DNA of 64,000 nucleotides, taken from positions 5,394,001-5,458,000 of the forward strand of contig JAHQIY010000006.1 in NCBI GenBank assembly GCA_019054805.1. Reading direction: 5' to 3'. Below are positions 55,947-64,000 of the stretch, one piece after another. Numbering within the stretch: the first letter of the stretch is position 1; each line of letters begins with the position of its first letter. Under the pieces are notes generated by a model. That model was not told where the DNA came from, made no database searches, and saw nothing but the letters and a program-made list of their open reading frames with translations. Made by a program: the position numbers and the translations under genes. The DNA is from Brachionus manjavacas. Taxonomy: Eukaryota; Rotifera; Eurotatoria; Ploima; Brachionidae.

Positions 55947-57750
55947 GTTATAAAAAAATATCTACAAAATTTTTAAAGTTAATTTTATTAATTGATATAA
56001 CTGCTAAAAAACAAAATACACACACCCTTAGAATGATTTAAGTAAATTTTATATTAAGAATAAGTTAAAAATTTAAATTTTTAATTAAGAATGAACGAGT
56101 AATTGTTATTTTTCAAGTCCAATTTGTTTAGGCATAAAATCACCTTAAAATTGATCATTTGATTTTGATGCGTTGGAATTCAGTTTGCTTGAAAATAAAA
56201 GAATTAAGCATTATGCAAAAAAAAATATTTTTTAACTTATATTAAATTTTCTTTGTATCCATTTACTCAAAAAAGAAAAAAATTTTGCTCTGTCGAGCTT
56301 TTCTTATAAGCAAAAAAAACCTTATTTTTGCAAAAAATATAATTTAATAGTATTTAAATATTTTTAAATTAAATTGCAAAATAGGCAATCAAAAAAAATA
56401 GATTTTTCAAAATTGCTTGAAAGATTTAAATGTAAATAAGATTTTGAAAAATTATAACTATTTATTTTTCCCCAATTTTTGTTAATTAGAAAAAAACTAA
56501 TCAATAAAAATTGAAAATAAAATTTAAATTTAAATTTAAAAAAAATAAATATTTTTTTTTAAACTAAATTGATGTAATTCATTGTCGATAAAAATTTTAA
56601 AAAAAATTAAAATAAATAAACGAAAACATTCATTGTTTTCAAAGATTTAAAAGAGAATTATTCTATATTTTACTCAATAGGACATCCATGTCAAAAAAAT
56701 TATAAAGATTTTTTAGAAGCATAAATATCAAATATTTTAATAATAATTTTTAAATAATAATAATAATAATAATATATATTTGCTACAGCAAGACTAGCTT
56801 GTGGAGATGACCTACTAGGAGGTCGCCTATGGTAGCTCCTTGCACATAACACATAGAAAGTACTGAAAAAAGAAATCCTGTTTAAAATTTTTAGGTCAAA
56901 GTAAGAGTTAAGATTCTCGAAGAGAAAAATTTTATAAATTATGTTCATCTTCAGGATTGTTGACTTGACCGGAATGCATCGTATCCATTCTTGAACTTGT
57001 TGACGGAGTCAGCGTCTGTCACTGTAAATAATATATTAATTTATTTTTCAAACTTTTAATTTTTAAAGGATCATTGAAATCAGCACTGTAATATTTTAAA
57101 CTACAAATTATTTTTACAAAAAATACAAAAAAAATTAAAAAGAAAATGAATCGAGTCCTTGAAGAGGAAGAATAATCTGTCCCGAAAAGTGAAAAATTTG
57201 AATGATTTGTGAAAAAAAAATCATGAGATCAATGCATATCACTCTGGAAGAATAGGCCTTGCTGGATTTGTATGAATAAATTTTAAAAAATAGTTGTTTA
57301 GTAGTAATATATTAAGAATTGTTTATTTTTTAATTTGTTACATGCGTTTCCATTTAAAGATTATAAAAAAAAAAAATATAAAAATGAGTTTACATATAAT
57401 TTAATTTAAATAGATTAATGTAAGTGTTTCATCTTAAATGAAAAAAATTTTGGTATTCGAGCTAAATGTCTCACTTTTTAATTTTTAAAAATTAGATTAA
57501 ATTTTGTTTCTCAATTTACTTTATTTAAAATATTCAAGTTAAATTAAATGTTTTTGTTTTGAACGGTGTTTATTTTTTGACTAACAAAAAAAATAAATTT
57601 TAAAAATAACTGTGTCAAATGAACATGATATAGTAGGTCTTTTCTAAATTAAAGATTTTTAAAATTTTATGCTTAGGCGCTAATTTTATCAATCAAGAGA
57701 ATAATTCGTATTAAATGATAAAAAGTAAAAATTCGGCCAAAATGGATAGT
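55947..57750. other. 1.8-kb intergenic region with a LINE tail fragment
   Basis: AT-rich spacer between DNAJA2-like and YIPF5. Apart from the LINE fragment (56750-57025) I see no gene. Confidence 0.5.
56750..57025 (-). mobile_element. LINE 3'-end fragment with (TAA)n tail
   Basis: On the minus strand about 57022-56955 reads VTDADSVNKFKNGYDAFRSS, which fits the last residues of CR1/Jockey-like LINE ORF2 (typically ...VTADSVNSFKNRLD..W). A GC-richer stretch follows (56780-56850) and then a (TAA)n simple repeat at 56753-56774 on the downstream side, as a LINE 3' tail would be. Severely 5'-truncated. Confidence 0.55.
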
Positions 57751-59302
57751 TTAGTGAGTATTGCATTCGACTCGTTGTCCACCAGCAGCTTCATCGTCTT
57801 CATCGTCACTGCCATTAGCCATTCCGTAGCCGAAGCCGCCTCCGTGGGCCCCAGATGAGCTTGCGCCTTTAGTTGCCTCAAATTCCATCATAGAAACCTC
57901 GTCGACATGGTCACCTTGCGGAATTTCAATCTTCGCCTTCGGAGGTAGAAGTGTCTCAAGTTTCTATTTGAAAAAAAAATTCAAATCTTTTAAAAAAAAT
58001 TGTCAAATTTGGTACAAACAACAACAATAAATTTTTTTTAATTTTTTCCTAAAAGTTAACAGTGTGGCATTCTCTCTTGGCATTCTTCAATCCTGAACAA
58101 TTTTAAAAATTTTGATTTGTTTTAATCTAACTAACTGTTAACTTTTAGACTCAAGGTTTTTTTTTTACCAAATTCTACAAAACCAAATAAAATTTTCATA
58201 CCGATAATACATCTTCGGTCAAAGAATTATTTTCGGGAAACTTGACATCAAACTTTATATATAAGTTTCCTCTTTCGCTCGGATGCTTATACATAGGCAT
58301 ACCTTCCTTGGGTATGGCTCTAATGCTGCCTGGTGCCAGTATTTCACCTGCCGGATGATTTAACACCAGCGATCTGCCATCTAAGTGTTTAATAACTATT
58401 TTGAAACCGCACAAAGCTTCAGTAATGTTTATAACATGAGTAATGAACAAATCGTCCTGATTTCTGGTAAATACATCATGTTCACTCTGCTGCAAAATGA
58501 CCAACAAATCACCGGTATCTACGCCTGGCTCTTGATTGCTCTCGCCACGGAATGTTATTTTTTGGCCATCACTCATTCCCTTGTCCACATTTACCTCAAT
58601 TTTTTTCTTCTGCTTTATGGTTTTTTTTCCGCTGCACTGTTTACACCTGTCTTTCTCATTGATAACCTCTCCTTCGCCCGAGCACTCCCGACACACTCCC
58701 TGTACCTGCTGCACCATTCCGGGACCCAATTGCCTATACTGAACCGTAAATCCGCGACCATTACAGGTCTTGCAAGACACGCCGGCACCGGACTTGCCGC
58801 CTGAGCCCTGGCACCCACCGCACAACACAGATCTTTCGACTTCTATGGTTTTCTTCAGGCCGTTGTACAAGTCCTCTAAGGTTACCTTGAGAGGATAGGC
58901 CATGTTTTGAGTTCGCCTTTTCTGCGGACGGCCTCGGCCTCCACCTCCGCCGAAAAGGTCGAACGGAAAAAACGGATTGCCGCCCTCGAATCCGCCACCG
59001 CTGAAGCCTCCGAACAAATGGCTGAATATGTCCTCGAATTCGGTGCCTCCGATTCCGTCCTTGAGGCCCTCGAGGCCAAATCTGTCATAGGTTTCTCGTT
59101 TGGACGGGTCGTTCAGCACTTCATAGGCAAATTTTATTTCCTTGAACTTTTCCTCGGCCTTGTCTTTCTCTTCGGCGCTGACATCGTGAAATTTGTCCGG
59201 GTGATGAAGCTTGGCCAATTTGTAGTAGGCTTTTCGGATCTCACTCTCGCCAGCTGTTGGCGAAATATTCAGCAAATCGTAGAGCTTTGTCTCTTTGACC
59301 AT
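57751..59302 (-). CDS. DNAJA2: DnaJ homolog subfamily A member 2-like co-chaperone
   Basis: Two exons, 58202-59302 and 57751-57963, 437 residues (human DNAJA2 412). A type I HSP40 that delivers clients to HSP70 and stimulates its ATPase. J domain with HPD (residues about 34-36), Gly/Phe-rich region (FGGFSGGGFEGG...), four zinc-finger repeats (CGGCQGSGG, CKTCNGRG, CRECSGEG, CKQCSGKK), and C-terminal substrate domains with GDLLVILQQSEHDVFTRNQD. The tail is acidic and Gly-rich and ends QRVECNTH. DNAJA2 ends CAHQ, so CNTH sits where the CaaX farnesylation box is; its last residue is unusual. The intron (58201-57964) is 238 bp. G/C-richer codons than most neighbours. Confidence 0.93.
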
Positions 59303-61597
59303 TGTTGTCTTGGTTTGTGTGTTTGTGGCAAAATACCAATACTAGACAAAATAAAAATCTAAATTAGAAAAATTCCCAAAATATTTGGACAAAAGCAAAC
59401 TTTTATTTATTTAAAAGTCAAAAATGCATTTTATTAGATAATAAATTATGAGCATGGTAACAATGCTTTGCAGCAAAAGTTTAGTCAAAACAAGCTCATA
59501 ATGAAAGTGAGTAATGAAATTTATATTTAGTTAGCTTTATAGTAAAATTAAGAAAGATAGACATAAATTTAAGACTTAGGTGTTCGTATACTAATTGTGC
59601 GCTAAATTTCCCAACCAAAATTATCTAAATGACATGCTTGCCAAAATGAGAAATTTCTTGCAATTGTGTATACTAGATGTAATTTGGCTGTAACGATGGT
59701 AGAAATGATCAGCTATGCTAAAAAAGTGAAAATTGCAGCCGACTTTTTGTTCGAATATGTTTTTTCTATCACCAAAATTCTGCGCATTTATTCTAAATTA
59801 TTTTCAAAAAATGCTAAAATTAATTTTTATAATTGTATATTTGGTTCACTTATGGAATCGTTTATGTCTTAAAATATTGCTAGCAATCAAACCTTAAAAA
59901 AAGTGTAATTTTAGTTTTAAAAAAAATTTGTCACTCGACACATGTTCACCATAAAGAATCGAGTCTTTGCTCTCACAATTATCTAATCTAATTTTGTGAA
60001 GATAAATTTAGCTGGACTTTTTTTTTAATTTCTTTCCAATAACACCAGAAAATCAAGTAATTTTTTTTAACGCCGAACATTCAAATTTTTTAAGAAAAAT
60101 AATTTAATAGAATAGCTGATGATTTTCATTGACAAAATGTTTATAATTCATTTCGGAAATTTTCAAAAGTTTTAGATTGTAACTGAGACAAATAGGTTTC
60201 AGGTGCTGATTATTTTTGTTTTACAAATTTTTTTAGTGATTAATCCCGCAAATAAAATATCTAAAAATTCAATATTTTAAAATTTCTATTTTTTTAAAGT
60301 GGCTTTTGTTTTAAAGTTTGTTACATAATTTTTATGAAAAAAACATTTTATGAGTTTAGAAAACTACGAAAAAATTTCTATATAAATGTATTTCTATGAG
60401 TTTTGCATTTATTTATTTTTTTTAATTAATTATTACATCATCTAATTTAACAAGAAAGAGAATTAAAAAAATATATTATTTAATTCAAGTCGTTTATTTA
60501 ACTTTTTTTGCGCTTAAAGTTTATAAAAAATTTATAATAACATTATCACTACTTCTAATAATTAAATTTTCATATCTTAAAAATTTTTAATATTTTTCAA
60601 ACTAAATTATTATAAAAGAAAATTTAAGAATTATTTTGAGTGCGTAATTAAAAATGAAGTCAAAAAAATTATTATTATTGAATTAAAAAAAAATTACTAA
60701 AAAATGAAAACGAAATCCTTCCGGGTAATGAACGATTATATAATTGAAATAAAATATAGATTGAAACCTTGGCAAGTCGATTTCTGAAAAGTTAAAATTG
60801 CTTGATTGCTTGTCATCGAGATTGTTCTTCTCAAAAAAACAATTTCTTCAATTTATCTTCTAATCATTACTTAAATAATATGTTTAAAAGTCAAAAAGAG
60901 CTCAATAAATTTGAGCTACGATAAAACTTTCTTCTTAAAAGGGCTTATAGTTTATGAAGCAATTCAATGTTCAAGCCGCTTTTTGTAAATTATTTGGCAT
61001 TTTTATTTGCAAATTTTTTGTTTTCTTTACCGATTCATTTTATATTTTATTTTTAGCAAGTGCTCCTAATTTCTTTGCTGTAAGGATACACCAATTTAAA
61101 ACTAATAAATCAAAATTAATACTTCTTTATTAATTTAAAAAGAATTAATAAATTAATAAAGAAGTATTTATTAATGCTTCTTTAATAATATTAATTTTAA
61201 AAAAATAATTTAACTTACGATTGATAGACTGCATATAATGATGATGAAATATAAAAAATATTTCCAAAAATTAATTGAGTTATTTATCACCAAAAAAATA
61301 GAATAAACTCTTAATAATGCTCTCTATATTAAATCAATCGTTTCTTAAAAACAATTTTAATATAAGATATTTAATCTATTTAAAATTAAATTTATTTTTA
61401 TACGTATTAAAAAATATTTTGAAAAATCGAAAATATTTTATATTTTATTAATTTTCAATTCAGCTTTAACAAATGTTTAATTTTTTAATTTTCAAGTTTC
61501 TATGACAACGGTTTTTAAATATACAACAGTTAAAATTAATATTACTAAAATAATTTTCAACTGACATAAATCTTTAATATCAATTAACTTTTTTAAA
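59303..61597. other. 2.3-kb divergent intergenic region DNAJA2 / CFAP70
   Basis: AT-rich, with no coding exon recognised. A 68-codon frame at 59666-59872 has no recognisable similarity. The CFAP70 X-box lies at its right end. I found no clear heat-shock element next to the chaperone. Confidence 0.5.
61496..61509 (+). promoter_or_regulatory. X-box (RFX type site) upstream of CFAP70
   Basis: GTTTCTATGACAAC fits RTHNYYATRRNRAC at all 14 positions and lies 89 bp before the CFAP70 ATG, almost the same distance as the site before ARL6. Motile-cilia genes are established RFX/FOXJ1 targets. Confidence 0.72.
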
Positions 61598-63978
61598 ATG
61601 CAAGACGGTCAGAAATCGAAGCTATCGCTCTATTCTGGTAATGACAAATCAGCCGAAAAGATAAACATTTTTATTAAAAAATGCAAAAATTTAGTAAAAA
61701 TTTTAGTATACTTGAATTTCTTTTTAAAATAAATTCTTTAAAAGGTAACCCAAAAGCCAGAAGGTCTTTCTTTATACGCCAAAATAGATTTTAATGAAGT
61801 TCAAATCGCTGAATCGCCCAAATTTCATATTACTCCAGAAAATACACCGGACATAAATTTTAGTGCAAATCTAAATGTCATCACTAGTGACTATTATAAT
61901 ATCGACGATCTAGCTTTCAAGCCAGTGATCAGTAAATAAATAAAAATATTAAAAATTTATTATTTATTATTTTACAATTGTTTTTTAGTTACTTTAATAG
62001 AAGTGTTACCCAAAGAAAAGAAACAAAAAGAAGAAAAAATTCAAGCATTCGGTCAATGCACTTTTGACTTATTAGAAATAATAAGAGGCAAGACTGAGCT
62101 GTCTCTTAAACTGCCAGTTTATGCAACGCCTGGATCAACATTGGAAGCTCACTCACAAGATATTCCTTTGGTAAAAGCAAAAAAAATAAAAATTACAGTT
62201 CAATTTAATCTTCACTTTAGCCTGAGATCGAAGTGAGAATCATGATTGAACAACCAATTTTAAGTGATGATGATTTATCAAAAGCAAATATTTTGACCAT
62301 ATCTCTTGACTCAATGTACGCTGTTCCCGAGCCGTGGTTGAACAACAATCGAGAGTACGCTTACACCACTTCTTTGCCTTTGCCTTTAAGTGAAGAAAAA
62401 GATAATCCAATTGCTTTTGTAAATGGTATCCTTAAGTCACCCGCAGATCCACCTCTAAAACAAAAACGCTATGCTGATACTCGTGGAATTCAAGCTGCTA
62501 CTGCTATTTTATTGCCAACATTAGCTCATCATGAAGAAGAAGATGTTGAAGAGCTTGGTGATTTTACTGCCAAAGAAGAAGCTGAATATAAACAAACAGC
62601 TGAAAAGGAAAAGCACCGAATTGTATGGAATTCTGAACGAAGATGCTATCTGAACCATTCTTCCAATATAGCGTAATTAAATTAAATTAATTTTTTTTTT
62701 GATAAAATTGTACTTGAAAATTTTAGGTATTTGAATGTTTATATTATAGATATTTAATAAAATATAAAAATATATGCATCAATATCTATAATAGATGTAA
62801 TGTTGAGATTATTGAGGAATTTTTTTTTTAATTTCAATATTCTAATTGATAACTATAGATGAAATCCATATTCGTAAATATTATGTATAATCTCATAAAT
62901 AAGTCACAAAATTTTATGTCTTGATTTTTTTTATTTATTGAAAAATAAAATACAAATAAAATTAAGAATCGGTTTTTTAAACAAAAAATTAAGTCATTGA
63001 CTTTAATTGACTTAAAACTTGTGACTCAAAAACAGCTTTCTATAAACATCATTATTCACATCCAATACACATGTTTTAATAATAAAAAATAGGTTGACAG
63101 GATGATTTTTTTTCTTTTTTTTTTTTAATTTTAATTTTGAATTTTAAGAATGAGAGATCAAATATTAAAAGCAAGATATTGGCCGATTGAAATTATGAGA
63201 TCAGCTATTCCTACAGGTGTCAAAGGAAGAAAGGTATTTTTTTGATAAAATTTTAAATTAATTTTTTAAATTTTTTTTTTCAAAGGATGAAGATTTGAAT
63301 ATGTCATATCACGGAGTTGCCTATATTGACATGCAACCGTTGCTTTATCCCGGAGCAACCCATATCCGAGGAGCTTACAAAATTCATCCTTTCCAAGACA
63401 ACGAGTACTCAACTAAAACCAAAAGAAAGAATGGCATCGCTGATGAAGCACTAAAAGTTATCTGTTCGTTGTATGACCGAAATTTTGCAGTATTGCCTAT
63501 CAAGAAAGACCAAAAAGTTGTCGAAAAAAGAGAGAATAAAAAAGTGTGTATAAATTTTTTTTTGAATTTTTAAATAGGAATTTTTTAGGCTCGTGAGTCG
63601 AACGCTGATGCCCATGACATAAGTCAATCAGTGCAGCAAATAATTGAGTCTAAATCTTTCGTAATTATTGATATTAAATTCGATAAGCCTTTGATTCCTA
63701 GAAAACCTCTAGATTATTTAGCCAAGAAGTATTTTCCAATTTTTTTACAAAAAAATTTGACTAAAATTAAATTTTAGAGTTTCTGAACTAATACCTCCAA
63801 GACCAAAGTATCCATTGAAAACTAATAGTGCTGAAAAAGCGGTTGCTGATTATCATGGCCAAATAAAAAGCATTTTGAACTCAGTTTTAGAAGACTATAG
63901 AAAGTTAAATCTGGATCAAAATGAATTTAGCTCTGAAAACTCGAGCAAGTCATCCAGAGAATCTGAACTGGAATATAA
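61598..63978 (+). CDS. CFAP70: Cilia- and flagella-associated protein 70, N-terminal part (continues beyond window)
   Basis: Exons 61598-61693, 61745-61931, 61989-62170, 62221-62672, 63149-63233, 63286-63543, 63589-63728 and 63778-63978 give 533 codons plus 2 nt in one open frame. The order of motifs follows vertebrate CFAP70: a C2-like start with EKINIFIKKCKNL and LSLYAKIDFNEV, LAFKPVIITLIEVLPKEKKQ with KEEK, EIEVRIMIEQPILSDDDL, DSMYAVPEPW, HRIVWNSERRCYLN, KARYWPIEIMRSAIPTGVKG, SYHGVAYIDMQPLLYPGATH with IRGAY, LIPRKPLDYLAKKVSELIPP and AVADYHGQIKSILNSVLEDY. The TPR half expected by homology lies outside the window. At the end TATAA|GTAATT can be a donor; read-through would stop at 63980-63982. 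I prefer the donor because the family continues. CFAP70 sits at the base of outer dynein arms and tunes ciliary beating. Confidence 0.92.
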
Positions 63979-64000
63979 GTAATTTTTTATTTTTAATTAT

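Noticed and set aside
58385-59362. 139- and 151-codon plus-strand frames inside the DnaJ gene
   Set aside because: Antisense to conserved J-domain and zinc-finger codons; low complexity and no family resemblance.
59449-59465. GAGCATGGTAAC, resembling an X-box half near the DnaJ start
   Set aside because: Only one half-site fits; the other half violates the consensus, and DnaJA2 is not a cilia gene.
1-64000. tRNA, rRNA or CRISPR-like arrays
   Set aside because: Looked for tRNA B-box patterns and regularly spaced repeats by eye and found none; this is animal nuclear DNA.

Overview
The window is nuclear DNA of a small animal. It is very AT-rich, and most genes are cut by GT-AG introns of only about 45-60 bp. 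Gene content points to a ciliated, non-insect, non-nematode invertebrate: KICSTOR subunit ITFG2, B12-dependent methylmalonyl-CoA mutase, ARL6/BBS3, CFAP70, a TP53INP-like autophagy protein and NRF-6-like acyltransferases occur together. My best guess is a spiralian such as a monogonont rotifer. That is inference from composition and gene content, not a database match.

Layout. 1-2066 (minus): partial ERI1-like exonuclease that has lost key catalytic residues. 2426-6297 (minus): 16-exon NRF-6-like acyltransferase. 6778-7332 (plus): intronless ARL6 with an RFX X-box upstream. 10445-14944 (plus): intronless, relatively GC-rich VPS15/PIK3R4. 15692-17397: nest of decayed transposons including a LINE fragment. 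17872-19259 (plus): OXA1L. 20505-27737 (minus): close tandem block ITFG2, QTRT2, NDUFA5, CK2 alpha. 30498-33452 (plus): PIGT. 33604-36788 (plus): NUDT19-like. 38611-39545 (plus): TP53INP-like. 40811-44463 (plus): site-1 protease MBTPS1. 46542-46954 (minus): probable new amidated neuropeptide precursor. 50198-54985 (minus): MMUT. 55185-55946 (minus): YIPF5. 57751-59302 (minus): DNAJA2-like co-chaperone. 61598 to the window end (plus): 5' part of CFAP70, also with an X-box.

Exon structures were rebuilt by hand by matching frames across GT-AG junctions to known family sequences. For every multi-exon gene that is complete in the window, the summed exon lengths give an uninterrupted frame divisible by three. 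The genes are mostly unrelated housekeeping functions: mitochondrial (OXA1L, NDUFA5, MMUT), secretory pathway (PIGT, MBTPS1, YIPF5), mTORC1/autophagy (ITFG2, VPS15, TP53INP) and cilia (ARL6, CFAP70).

The most interesting observations are: two independent ciliary genes with consensus X-boxes about 90 bp before their ATG; a secreted prepropeptide ending in an amidation/dibasic signal that I cannot assign to a family; the catalytically degenerate ERI1-like protein; a perfect 32-bp inverted repeat; and several decayed transposons. Intergenic stretches are otherwise low-complexity AT-rich sequence in which I see no genes.
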